Of a DNA stretch of 50,571 nucleotides, positions 40,443 to 48,399 are shown piece by piece; the first letter of the stretch is position 1, and each line of letters starts with the position of its first letter. The DNA is taken from contig DDWY01000095.1 in the NCBI GenBank assembly GCA_002347705.1, positions 1-50,571 of the forward strand, in the 5' to 3' direction. This DNA is from Anaerolineaceae bacterium UBA2274 (GTDB lineage Bacteria; Chloroflexota; Anaerolineae; Anaerolineales; Anaerolineaceae). The notes under the pieces were generated by a model that was not told where the DNA came from, ran no database searches, and saw only the letters and a program-made list of their open reading frames with translations. Made by a program: the position numbers and the translations under genes.

Positions 40443-41180
40443 ATGCTGCAGCCTCATATCCAGCTCGATGAAACCATTATGGCCCACTGCGCCTTATTGC
40501 CCGGCGACCCCGCCCGGCTCGACCGGATTGCCCCCTTCCTGAGCGACGTCACCGAACTGGCTTACAATCGTGAATTTCGCAGTCTGCACGGCACCTATAA
40601 AGGTCTGCCTGTTTTGGCGGTCTCCACTGGTATTGGCGGGGCATCCGCGGGAATTGCCGCGGAAGAGCTGCATAACATCGGCGTCAGGGCTATGATCCGC
40701 ATCGGCAGCTGCGGTTCGCTGCAACCCAAAGTGAAATTGGGCGATCTCGTCATCGTCAACGGCGCGGTCAAAGACGACGGCGCATCCAAAACCTACAGCC
40801 AGGCAATTTTCCCCGCGATTCCAGACGCAGAACTGATGTTTGCTTGTATCGAAGCCGCCAAAGAGCAGGGCTTTGCCCACCATATTGGGATCGCTCGCAG
40901 CCATGATAGTTTTTATACGGATCAGGAAGCCGAAATCGACGCTTATTGGTCGCGGCAGGGTGTCCTGGGCGCGGATATGGAAACAGCCGCGTTATTCACC
41001 ATTGGAAGCTTGAGAGGCTTCAAAACTGCTTCCATTCTGAATAACGTCGTTGCCTACGAGCAAGACACGCTCGAATCGATTGGGTCGTATGTCAGCGGTG
41101 AGGATCTTGCCATGCAAGGAGAGCGCAACGAGATTCTGACTGCCTTAGAAGCCCTGCGCAGGGTGATTAAAGATGGGTAA
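40443..41180 (+). CDS. Nucleoside phosphorylase (uridine/purine, PNP_UDP family)
   Basis: A 245-residue enzyme that splits nucleosides with phosphate into base and ribose-1-phosphate. Motifs are LLPGDPARLDRIA (phosphate-binding loop), VSTGIGGASAGIAAEEL, MIRIGSCGSLQPKVKLGDLVIV and GADMETAALFTIG (ribose-binding Met-Glu). The overall form is nearer to uridine phosphorylase than to DeoD. The start at 40443 follows AGAGGAA; the frame extends upstream into the promoter. It is divergent from the sugar-kinase operon and complements the hydrolases by a phosphorolytic route. Confidence 0.88.
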   Translation: MLQPHIQLDETIMAHCALLPGDPARLDRIAPFLSDVTELAYNREFRSLHGTYKGLPVLAVSTGIGGASAGIAAEELHNIGVRAMIRIGSCGSLQPKVKLGDLVIVNGAVKDDGASKTYSQAIFPAIPDAELMFACIEAAKEQGFAHHIGIARSHDSFYTDQEAEIDAYWSRQGVLGADMETAALFTIGSLRGFKTASILNNVVAYEQDTLESIGSYVSGEDLAMQGERNEILTALEALRRVIKDG

Positions 41181-41301
41181 GCTCGCTGCGGTCAGGAAAA
41201 CTTCAGCTAAATTCCCGTTCACTGAGTAATTGATCCGCTATCCATCCTTCTTGATCCATTATCCTATCAGCGAAGTGCTGCCAACCCATCATTTCAACCA
41301 T

Positions 41302-41335
41302 AAAAAAGCCACCACTTTGCTTAAGGTGGTGGCTT
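41302..41335 (-). terminator. Rho-independent terminator of kbl
   Basis: Read on the minus strand, AAGCCACCAC (41335-41326) pairs with GTGGTGGCTT (41315-41306), a 10-bp stem followed by a run of T to 41302 (AAAAAA at 41302-41307 on the plus strand). It ends the kbl transcript. Confidence 0.85.
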
Positions 41336-41389
41336 TGATTCTTGATTTCCCAAAAAAACAAGCCAGGGAGGAAATAGCAGCGAGTGTGT

Positions 41390-42571
41390 TTACTTCACGC
41401 CCAGCCGCTTGCCAACCCGATCGAAGGCATCCAAAGCCTGTTCCAAATCATCCTGGCTGTGGGCGGCGGAAATCATCACACGGATGCGTGCCCTACCTAT
41501 TGGCACGGTCGGAAAACCCAGTGCCATGGCAAAAATACCTTCCTCAAATAGCTGCCGGCTGAATTCGCGCGCAAGCTGTACATCACCCAGCATAACAGGT
41601 GTGATGGGGGTTTGTGTCAGACCGGTGTCAAAGCCCAGTTTGCGCATTTCTTGCTGGAAGTAGCGCGCGTTTTTCCACAATCGGTCTACCAAATCGGTCG
41701 ATTCTTCCAGCAGGTCCACTGCGGCAATGCAGGCAGCGATATCCGGCACTGTTACCGCGGAAGAGAACAGGAATGGTCGCCCGCGCTGGCGCAGCCATTC
41801 GATGATTCGAGCGTTACCCGCCACCACCCCGCCAACAACGCCAAAGGCTTTGCTGAAAGTGCCCAATTCGATATCAATTTTGCCGTGCAGTTTGAAGTGA
41901 TCGACGATACCGCGTCCGCCTCCACCCATCACGCCCTCACCATGGGCGTCATCGACCATGGTCATAAGACCATACTTGTCCGAAACTTCAACCAACTTAT
42001 CAAGAGGAGCGAAATCGCCGTCCATCGAAAAGACGCCATCCGTAATCATCAAGCCGCGTCGATAGCTGCCCTGAGCTACCTGGATTACCCGATCAAGGTC
42101 GGCCGGATCCGCGTGCTTGAAGCGATGGATCTTTGCTCCTGAAAGCCTGGAACCATCAATGATCGAGGCATGATTGAGTTCGTCAGAAAAGATCGCGTCT
42201 TCCTTGCCAACCAGAGCCGGGATTGTTGCGCCGTTAGCGGTGAACCCCGATTGGAAAGTGATTGCGGCTTCAACCCGCTTGAAAGCAGCCATACGCCGTT
42301 CCAGTTCGACATGCAGGCTCATGGTTCCGGCAATCGAGCGCACAGCTCCTGGTCCGATGCCATATTTCTTCATTGCATCGATTGCGGCTTCAACTACACG
42401 GGGGTGATTAGCCAAACCGAGATAGTTGTTAGCGCAAAAATTGAGTACTCTTTTACCATCCACAATCACAGAGGAGCCTTGTGGTGAATCCATGGTGCGG
42501 ATCTTATTGTAGAAGCCAGTTTCTTTCAAATTGTTCAGCTCTTCGTCAATCCAAGTCAATTTATCGCTCAT
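41390..42571 (-). CDS. kbl: Glycine C-acetyltransferase (2-amino-3-ketobutyrate CoA ligase)
   Basis: A 393-residue PLP enzyme that splits 2-amino-3-ketobutyrate with CoA to glycine and acetyl-CoA, in threonine breakdown. NFCANNYLGLANHP, QSGFTANGATIPAL, DDAHGEGVMGGGGRGIVDHF and ELGTFSKAFGVVGG (PLP Lys) are characteristic of the alpha-oxoamine synthase family, and the length is that of Kbl. The ATG at 42571 follows AAAGAGG by six bases and is preferred to GTG at 42577, which touches the ribosome site. No threonine dehydrogenase gene is beside it, so a related alpha-oxoamine synthase (BioF-like) remains possible. Confidence 0.85.
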   Translation of the reverse strand: MSDKLTWIDEELNNLKETGFYNKIRTMDSPQGSSVIVDGKRVLNFCANNYLGLANHPRVVEAAIDAMKKYGIGPGAVRSIAGTMSLHVELERRMAAFKRVEAAITFQSGFTANGATIPALVGKEDAIFSDELNHASIIDGSRLSGAKIHRFKHADPADLDRVIQVAQGSYRRGLMITDGVFSMDGDFAPLDKLVEVSDKYGLMTMVDDAHGEGVMGGGGRGIVDHFKLHGKIDIELGTFSKAFGVVGGVVAGNARIIEWLRQRGRPFLFSSAVTVPDIAACIAAVDLLEESTDLVDRLWKNARYFQQEMRKLGFDTGLTQTPITPVMLGDVQLAREFSRQLFEEGIFAMALGFPTVPIGRARIRVMISAAHSQDDLEQALDAFDRVGKRLGVK

Positions 42572-42599
42572 AAACACCTCTTTCTATGCAATTACTAAG

Positions 42600-42654
42600 A
42601 TTATACCCGTGCTTTAGAGCTGGGAGCTTGTTTCGAACCGTATCGGTTTATAAT
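42600..42654. promoter_or_regulatory. Divergent kbl/nagB promoter region
   Basis: On the minus strand TATAAT (42605-42600) is the -10 box for kbl; its -35 is not clear. On the plus strand TATAAT (42649-42654) with TTGTTT (42628-42633), 15-base spacer, serves nagB. The two promoters are back to back within 117 bp. Confidence 0.6.
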
Positions 42655-42687
42655 ATTGGTATCGATTAACCATCTTTGGAGTGTGCC

Positions 42688-43413
42688 ATGCAGATTATTT
42701 CTTGTGTTGACTATGCCGATATGAGCCGCAAGGCTGCCCGCATCATCGCTGCCCAGGTGCAGCTCAAGCCACACAGCGTGCTGGGACTTGCGACAGGCTC
42801 AACCCCCATTGGCACCTATAAGGAACTTATCCGCTTCCATCTGGATAAGGAGCTGGACTTTTCAAAAGTCATCACTGTCAACCTGGATGAGTACTACGGA
42901 TTAGGCCCGGAGCATGAGCAAAGCTACCGCTACTTTATGCAGCATAACTTCTTTGACCATATAAATGTATCCCCCGAAAACACCCATGTTCCCGACGGAC
43001 TTACCCGGGATGTTTCCAAAACTTGCGCAGAATACGACAGCATCGTTGCTACGCTCGGCGGCACGGACATCCAATTGCTGGGAATCGGTGATAACGGTCA
43101 TATCGCCTTCAACGAGCCGCACACTTATTTTTTTGCCCAGACTCACCTGGTGGATCTGAATGAAGAAACCATCAAAGCCAACGCGCGCTTCTTTGAGAGC
43201 GAAGTTGAAGTGCCCCGGCAGGCTATCACCATGGGTATGCGATCGATCTTAAGCGCAAAAAGGATCTTACTTCTGGCAAGCGGATCAAAGAAAGCTGAAG
43301 CGATTGCACAGATGATCAACGGCCCCATTGACCCGCAGCTGCCGGCTTCGATCCTTCAGGTGCATTCGAATGTGATGGTAATCGCGGATGAAGAGTCGCT
43401 TGCCTTAGCCTGA
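42688..43413 (+). CDS. nagB: Glucosamine-6-phosphate deaminase
   Basis: A 241-residue enzyme converting glucosamine-6-phosphate to fructose-6-phosphate and ammonia. It has LGLATGSTPIGTYKELI (phosphate loop), VNLDEYYGLG (catalytic Asp) and LLGIGDNGHIAFNEP (Asp, His and Glu of the active site). The start at 42688 follows TTTGGAG; the upstream frame starts at a TTG inside that site. It stands alone with its own promoter and could feed or drain the amino-sugar pool used by the nonulosonate operon. Confidence 0.92.
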   Translation: MQIISCVDYADMSRKAARIIAAQVQLKPHSVLGLATGSTPIGTYKELIRFHLDKELDFSKVITVNLDEYYGLGPEHEQSYRYFMQHNFFDHINVSPENTHVPDGLTRDVSKTCAEYDSIVATLGGTDIQLLGIGDNGHIAFNEPHTYFFAQTHLVDLNEETIKANARFFESEVEVPRQAITMGMRSILSAKRILLLASGSKKAEAIAQMINGPIDPQLPASILQVHSNVMVIADEESLALA

Positions 43414-43440
43414 CCAGCTGAATAAGCTCATTCAACTGGT
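43413..43440. terminator. Hairpin between convergent nagB and dinB-like genes
   Basis: ACCAGCTGAAT (43413-43423) pairs with ATTCAACTGGT (43430-43440), 11 positions with one G-T pair, six-base loop. No T run follows on either strand, so its termination strength is doubtful. Confidence 0.5.
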
Positions 43441-43449
43441 AAAAACACC

Positions 43450-43935
43450 CTAAATAACCTTTTCTGTATGCCCTGCCAGGTTGCGCAGCAGTTCCAGCTG
43501 CCCGATGTGATAGGCATGGTGGAACTCCATGAAAAACAACATCCAGCCCCGCCGCGCCGGCCGTCCAAACCCTGGGACCTCCTCATCGAAGTCAGCGTCA
43601 GTCATCGGCTCAAGCTTCTCAAGAACCGCCTTGTGCAGCACCTCATAAGCAGTCATCAGTTCAGAAGCCGTCATCAGACCCGCTTCGGGACCTAAAATAG
43701 GTTCAGAACCTCTTTCAAAACGGCTCAGATCCGTCAAACCCTCCGGTTTCTTTCCGTCCAGGAAACGCAGGATCGGGATCAGGCTCTCAGTCAGATGCCC
43801 TAAAGTCCACAACATGCAGTTACCACCGTTGGGAGGTTGGATGAGCATTTCAGAGTCACTCACGTCTTTAATCTGCTCTTTGATAAGCTCCAAGTTGCCT
43901 TCCAGCATGCTTTGATATTCTTTTGCGGTGATCAT
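43450..43935 (-). CDS. DinB-like (DUF664-type) metal-binding protein
   Basis: A 161-residue four-helix-bundle protein of the DinB/YfiT superfamily. Family signs are LWTLGHLTESL (first His), ILGPEAGLMTASELMTAYEVL and FFMEFHHAYHIGQLELLRNLAG with the HxxxHxGQ metal site. Some members act as thiol-S-transferases (bacillithiol or mycothiol type), many are uncharacterised. A good ribosome site (AGAGGAGAGG) precedes the ATG. It is monocistronic. Confidence 0.83.
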   Translation of the reverse strand: MITAKEYQSMLEGNLELIKEQIKDVSDSEMLIQPPNGGNCMLWTLGHLTESLIPILRFLDGKKPEGLTDLSRFERGSEPILGPEAGLMTASELMTAYEVLHKAVLEKLEPMTDADFDEEVPGFGRPARRGWMLFFMEFHHAYHIGQLELLRNLAGHTEKVI

Positions 43936-44103
43936 AGCCTCTCCTCTTTAATTGGCAGGCGTCAATAATTGCTCATTCTCGCAATTTAATTTGCCTGACT
44001 TTACTGTTCCACATAGTTTTTATGCTCCAGTTAATACTTCTGCACAGATATTCATCTCCTGAAGTCTTAACTCCAAGGTTACTGCGCCACTGCAGCTGGC
44101 AGG

Positions 44104-45039
44104 CTACGGCAGGTCGCGCCCTTCGCTGGTATAGATGCGATACCAATCCTCGCGGCTGATTGGTATGTCCATCCCGGCAGCAATCTCACGCAGGCGCTGA
44201 GTGTTCATCGTCCCGGCAATCATCTGCATCTTTGCCGGATGGCGCGCCATCCAGGCTCCGACCGCGCCATTTTTGGTGATCCCATACTTGTGCCCAACCT
44301 CTTCCAGCGCAGCGTTCAGCTCGGGAAACTCGGGGTTGTCCATGTAGGTTCCTGCTATGAAACCCGATTGAAATGGCGACCAGGCTTGGATGGTCATGCC
44401 GTGCAGCCGACAGTAGTCCAGCGTAGCCGAATCAAGATCTTCGGCAAACTGCAAGGTTGTGTTCATGCGAATAGCGTGATCGATCATTCTTGTATGAGCG
44501 GGACCAAACTGCAGCTGGTTTGCAACCAGTTTATGGCTGGTGGCGCTCTGCAGGAGATCAATCTGGCGGGAGTGCATATTGCTCACGCCAAAAGCGCGTA
44601 CCTTGCCGCTGGCGTAGAGCTCGTCAAACGCTGCTGCCACCTCTTCCGGCTCAAAAAGGGCATCCGGGCGATGCAGGAGCAGCACGTCGAGCTGTTCGAT
44701 CCCCAGGTTTTGCAGAGAATTTTCAACTGACTTGAGGATATGTGCGTAAGAGAAATCAAAAGCAATGTTTTGGCGGGCGTCATTCTGCACGATGCCGCAT
44801 TTCGTTTGGATCAGCATCTGGAAGCGCAAACCCGGGTTGGCGCGCAGCCACTCGCCAAAATGACGCTCACAGGTGCCATTGCCGCCGTAAATATCGGCAT
44901 GGTCGAAAAAGTTGATTCCCAGTTCGAGGGCGGTCTTGAGATGCAGATCCAGCTCGGAACCTGAGAGGCGCGTGATGCGCATACAGCCCAACACGAGCGC
45001 GCTGGCTTGCATATCCGGGGTGAGAGAGATGGTGTACAT
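44104..45039 (-). CDS. Aldo/keto reductase (YdhF-like)
   Basis: A 311-residue NADPH-dependent reductase with a TIM-barrel fold. LVLGCMRITR at the start, FFDHADIYGGNGTCE (catalytic Asp and Tyr), IQTKCGI (catalytic Lys), DVLLLHRPDAL (His) and AFGVSNMHSRQIDLL are the AKR signature; the layout resembles E. coli YdhF. The C-terminus with HPAKMQMIAGTMNTQRL contacts NADPH. Ribosome site AAAGGA. Substrate unknown. Confidence 0.88.
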   Translation of the reverse strand: MYTISLTPDMQASALVLGCMRITRLSGSELDLHLKTALELGINFFDHADIYGGNGTCERHFGEWLRANPGLRFQMLIQTKCGIVQNDARQNIAFDFSYAHILKSVENSLQNLGIEQLDVLLLHRPDALFEPEEVAAAFDELYASGKVRAFGVSNMHSRQIDLLQSATSHKLVANQLQFGPAHTRMIDHAIRMNTTLQFAEDLDSATLDYCRLHGMTIQAWSPFQSGFIAGTYMDNPEFPELNAALEEVGHKYGITKNGAVGAWMARHPAKMQMIAGTMNTQRLREIAAGMDIPISREDWYRIYTSEGRDLP

Positions 45040-45123
45040 AGCAGTCCTTTCTGATTTTTGGATGGCTATCTAATTTATACCCCAGCCTGATTGGAAATAG
45101 TGAGCAAGTATACCTACAACCTG

Positions 45124-46401
45124 CTAATGCTGGATGCCCCAGCGGCTGGTGGGAACAGGCTCAAGCCGTCTGAAACCAGCGCGGGCATAAAAACTGGCAT
45201 AGCCGATATCCGCGGGGTCATAGCGCTCGGGTAAGGCTGGGCGGGGCTGGCTGATGTCATCCAAAGGAGAAACTTGCAACAGCTTGCCGCCGGCTCGCCA
45301 GGCTTCCTGGATGGCAGCCTTCACGAGAAACACAAACAGTGAAGCATGATCCGCTCGTTTTGCCAGGCTTAGCTGCCTGACTTGCCAGTGCCCGTTTGCC
45401 GGCGCAGTCCCATGCTCTGATGTGGGAGCTGCCAGTGGAGCGAGTTCGCAGGCACCGATTGCCTGATCGTCCTCAATTAGCAGCATGCCCGACCTTAACC
45501 CCTCCTTGACCAAATCCGCGATGGTCACGTTTTCAGCCCCTGATTGCGCTTCTTGCACTTCCAGGAATTTGGCTTTTGTCTCGGAGCTTAGCCTTTCAAC
45601 CTGGGTTTTGTCCAACAGGTTGATCAGCGCGAGGTACTCTGCGGGGGTTTGCGGGGAGTGAACAGAAAACTGCTGCGGCACTGCCCAGGGGTACTGCGCT
45701 TTGCCGGCGTAGCGAGCATGCTCATAAGCCTGGTAATCAGCTGGTAAATGCAAGCGGTGGAGGTTGCAAAGGAACTTTACAGCGTTGTAGTCATTTTCAT
45801 CAAAAGTGTAGCCGAGATGAAAGTCCACCAGCCAATCGGCTTTGATGCAGCGAACTTTGGCATGCCCGATCTTGCCCTGCCCGGTGAGCGAATCGCCGGG
45901 GTATTCCACCCCGCCAACGATCTGCCCCTGGTCGTTGCGAATGTAGGAATGGATGTCCACCTGGTGTCCGCCGCCGTCCTGGAGCACAAATTTATGCTCC
46001 CACTGGCCGTCCCGCGGCACGTGCCCATAGCCCAGGCGGCTAAGAATGCCCAGAAAACGGGGCAGGTACTGCTGGTTGATGGCAATATCCAGGTCGGAAT
46101 GGGGGCGTGTTTGCCAGCCCAGGTGCGCGTCCACCGCCCAACCGCCATCAATTACGATCGGTATGCCGGCGATTTCTGCCAGGTCGATAACGCGCAGGGT
46201 CTCTTCCTGATCCATTTCCGGAGTCAGACTGGGGCTCAGGCAGAGCGGAACGCCTTTCAGGATTTCTTCAAGTGGATTTGGCTGACTTGGTTCCAGACCA
46301 ACAGGTGAGGGCATGGCAGGCTGTCCTTTTGGTCGTAATATCGCCGTCTCCTTAAGAGATGGCGAAACTTTTGACTGGATTATATCATCCAGGAACCTCA
46401 T
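45124..46401 (-). CDS. Lincosamide-type nucleotidyltransferase fused to GNAT-like domain
   Basis: A 425-residue two-part protein. Residues about 64-240 match the Lnu(A)/ANT(2'')-type nucleotidyltransferases: DGGWAVDAHLGWQTRPHSDL (86-104), metal-binding Asp103 and Asp105, HQVDIHSYIR and the late YTFDENDYNAVKFL. These adenylate small antibiotics. Residues about 270-425 look like a GNAT acetyltransferase (QVRQLSLAKRADH, IQEAWRAGGKLLQVSP, YASFYARAGFRRLEP), but the usual R/Q-x-x-G-x-G loop for acetyl-CoA is not evident. The first 60 residues are proline-rich and the true start may be 46314, which follows AAAAGGACAG. It is monocistronic, between aldo/keto reductase and dnaN. Confidence 0.7.
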   Translation of the reverse strand: MRFLDDIIQSKVSPSLKETAILRPKGQPAMPSPVGLEPSQPNPLEEILKGVPLCLSPSLTPEMDQEETLRVIDLAEIAGIPIVIDGGWAVDAHLGWQTRPHSDLDIAINQQYLPRFLGILSRLGYGHVPRDGQWEHKFVLQDGGGHQVDIHSYIRNDQGQIVGGVEYPGDSLTGQGKIGHAKVRCIKADWLVDFHLGYTFDENDYNAVKFLCNLHRLHLPADYQAYEHARYAGKAQYPWAVPQQFSVHSPQTPAEYLALINLLDKTQVERLSSETKAKFLEVQEAQSGAENVTIADLVKEGLRSGMLLIEDDQAIGACELAPLAAPTSEHGTAPANGHWQVRQLSLAKRADHASLFVFLVKAAIQEAWRAGGKLLQVSPLDDISQPRPALPERYDPADIGYASFYARAGFRRLEPVPTSRWGIQH

Positions 46402-46518
46402 AAGACGCCTTGCAGAAGTGCTCTAAAGACCTATTTACAGAAATACTTAAAGACAAGCCGCATAAATGAAGCTATGATCTGTCCAGCGCAGAAGCGAGTA
46501 TGAACGCGACCTCTACAA

Positions 46519-46573
46519 AAGGCGCTTTTCTCAAGGCGCTTTTCTGGAAAAAACAAGCTCTTGAGGGTATACT
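46519..46573 (+). promoter_or_regulatory. dnaN upstream region: 13-bp direct repeat and possible -10 box
   Basis: AAGGCGCTTTTCT occurs twice (46519-46531 and 46533-46545) with a 14-base period. A TATACT (46568-46573) about 35 bases before the dnaN start could be its -10 box; the -35 (TGGAAA) is poor. No DnaA-box cluster is seen. Confidence 0.4.
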
Positions 46574-46608
46574 TAACCAGATAAATAAAGCCAATCGTGG
46601 AGGATCTC

Positions 46609-47748
46609 ATGAAAGTAACCGTTCAACAGCAGCAGCTTGCCCACGGCGTCAACGTGGTTGCGCGCGCTGTCACTTCCCGCAGCACTCTCCCTGTACTCTC
46701 AAACATCCTGATCAAGACTGACCAGGGGCGTCTGAGGCTTTCGGCTACCAACCTCGAGCTCGGTATCAGCGCCTGGATTGGAGCGAAAGTCAGCGAGGAA
46801 GGCGGGCTGACCGTGCCCGCACGTACCTTCGTGGACATGGTAAGCAACCTCCCCAGTGAAGAAGTGACCCTGACGTTGGACGAACGCACTCAATCTCTCA
46901 ACGTGAAATGCGGCACGCTAAACACGGATATCAAAGGCATCAGCGCTGACGAGTTCCCGCCCATGCCCACACCCGATGACGATTCTGCCATTCCTTTGAA
47001 CGTTGAAAACTTCAAGGAAATGATCCAGCGCGTGGTCTTCGCCGCCTCCACAGAAGACACCCGCCCCAATTTGACTGGCGTGCATATGAGCTTCCATGGA
47101 GATGAACTGGAAATGGCTGCCACAGATGGCTATCGCATCTCCATCAGCAAAGCCGCCATCGGTCACAAGCCTCCCCAAAACCTTGAAGCCTTGATCCCCG
47201 CCAGAGCCCTCAGTGAGCTCTCGCGCATTGCGGTCAATGGCGATGAGACCCTGCTGATGTCCTTCCCGGCCGGACGCGGTCAGGTGATCTTCCATTTGAA
47301 GGACGCAGAACTGGTTTCGCAGCTGATAGAAGGCAACTTCCCCAACTATACGGCGATTATTCCCACCAGTTTCAAGACTCGTACCGTGCTCAACACTGCC
47401 CAACTGCTTAAAGCCTGCAAACAGACCGAGATTATCGCCCGCGAGGGAAGTTATATTGCCCGCCTGGACATTCAGCCTGAAGCCGGCAGCACGGATCGCG
47501 GTCCACAAATGGAAATTTCCGCCACTTCTGAACAGACTGGCTCATCCGAAGTGATCGTGGATGCCTCGGTGGACGGTGTACCGCTCTTGATCTCCTTCAA
47601 TATCCGCTTCCTGCGCGAAGCCCTGGAAGTGATCAAGACCGCCAACGTACTGTTGGAAACCAACGCCGCCAACACCCCCGGTATGCTGCGCCCCGTGGGT
47701 GACGAAAGCTTCAGGCACATTATCATGCCGATGAATGTGAACCGCTAA
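46609..47748 (+). CDS. dnaN: DNA polymerase III beta subunit (sliding clamp)
   Basis: A 379-residue ring-forming processivity factor that holds DNA polymerase III on DNA. Three similar domains are visible, beginning KVTVQQQQLAHGVNVVARAV, and SRSTLPVLSNILIKT is the classical N-terminal motif; ATDGYRISISKA in domain 2 and LLETNAANTPGMLRPVGDE followed by HIIMPMNVNR at the C-terminus are standard. Start at 46609 after GTGGAGG; an earlier Met at 46597 is not conserved. It is not beside dnaA or recF here, which is a common arrangement in Chloroflexota-like genomes, but not diagnostic. Confidence 0.95.
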   Translation: MKVTVQQQQLAHGVNVVARAVTSRSTLPVLSNILIKTDQGRLRLSATNLELGISAWIGAKVSEEGGLTVPARTFVDMVSNLPSEEVTLTLDERTQSLNVKCGTLNTDIKGISADEFPPMPTPDDDSAIPLNVENFKEMIQRVVFAASTEDTRPNLTGVHMSFHGDELEMAATDGYRISISKAAIGHKPPQNLEALIPARALSELSRIAVNGDETLLMSFPAGRGQVIFHLKDAELVSQLIEGNFPNYTAIIPTSFKTRTVLNTAQLLKACKQTEIIAREGSYIARLDIQPEAGSTDRGPQMEISATSEQTGSSEVIVDASVDGVPLLISFNIRFLREALEVIKTANVLLETNAANTPGMLRPVGDESFRHIIMPMNVNR

Positions 47749-47771
47749 AATGTTTGTAATTTAAAAAGAAT

Positions 47772-47806
47772 AAGCTGGCTTGGGTAACTTGAGCCAGCTT
47801 TTGTTT
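47772..47806. terminator. Bidirectional terminator between dnaN and iorB
   Basis: AAGCTGGCT (47772-47780) pairs with AGCCAGCTT (47792-47800), followed by TTGTTTT on the plus strand. On the minus strand AAAAAG lies before the stem (TTTTTA after it when read in that direction), so it can end both converging transcripts. Confidence 0.8.
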
Positions 47807-47817
47807 TAAGCAAGAAG

Positions 47818-48399
47818 CTAACTCAGGCTTTTGCCAAGCTCAAAAGCCTGCTGGTTCAGCTCCACAAACTGCGGTTTAACATTTTCGGCAATGACCCTAC
47901 CCCAATCGATCTCTTCAAGCCCAAGCTGACGCACGCTGGCACCCAACAGGATAATGTTCATCACCCGCAAATTACCGATCTTGCGGGCTTCCTCGCTGGC
48001 ATCCATGGCAATCACCTTGCCAGCACGCGCGCTGATCAACCCTTCTGCGTTTTCAGGGTACTTATCGCTGCCGTTTTGCACGCCGATCGGGTTGACACGC
48101 ACTCTGTTGAGGATCACAATGCCCTTACCGTCCTTGCGCAGGTATTCCAGGTTGCGCAGTACTTCAAGCTCCTCAAAACCGATGATCACATCAGCCTTTT
48201 TGGCTTCAACAATCGGCGAAAAAACCTTATCGCCAAAGCGCACATGCGTAAGCACCGGACCTTCACGCTGCGACATGCCATGAACTTCGCTCATTTTGAC
48301 ATCATAACCCTGGGAAAGCAGCCCTTCTGTCAGCAATTTGCTGGCCAGAATGGTTCCCTGCCCGCCAACGCCGGTTAATAGGATGTTTTTTGTGGTCAT
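47818..48399 (-). CDS. iorB: Indolepyruvate:ferredoxin oxidoreductase, beta subunit
   Basis: A 193-residue subunit of the thiamine-diphosphate enzyme that oxidatively decarboxylates aryl pyruvates (from aromatic amino acids) to aryl-acetyl-CoA, reducing ferredoxin. NILLTGVGGQGTILASKLL and the HGMSQREGPVLTHVRFG segment are typical of the gamma/beta-type domain of this family. The start (MTTKN, 48399) directly follows the iorA stop, using GGAGG; an ATG one codon earlier overlaps it. The long upstream frame is only the C-terminus of iorA in another frame. Confidence 0.9.
   Translation of the reverse strand: MTTKNILLTGVGGQGTILASKLLTEGLLSQGYDVKMSEVHGMSQREGPVLTHVRFGDKVFSPIVEAKKADVIIGFEELEVLRNLEYLRKDGKGIVILNRVRVNPIGVQNGSDKYPENAEGLISARAGKVIAMDASEEARKIGNLRVMNIILLGASVRQLGLEEIDWGRVIAENVKPQFVELNQQAFELGKSLS

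Noticed and set aside
46402..46608. Replication origin near dnaN
   Set aside because: No dnaA, no cluster of DnaA boxes and no AT-rich unwinding element is visible.
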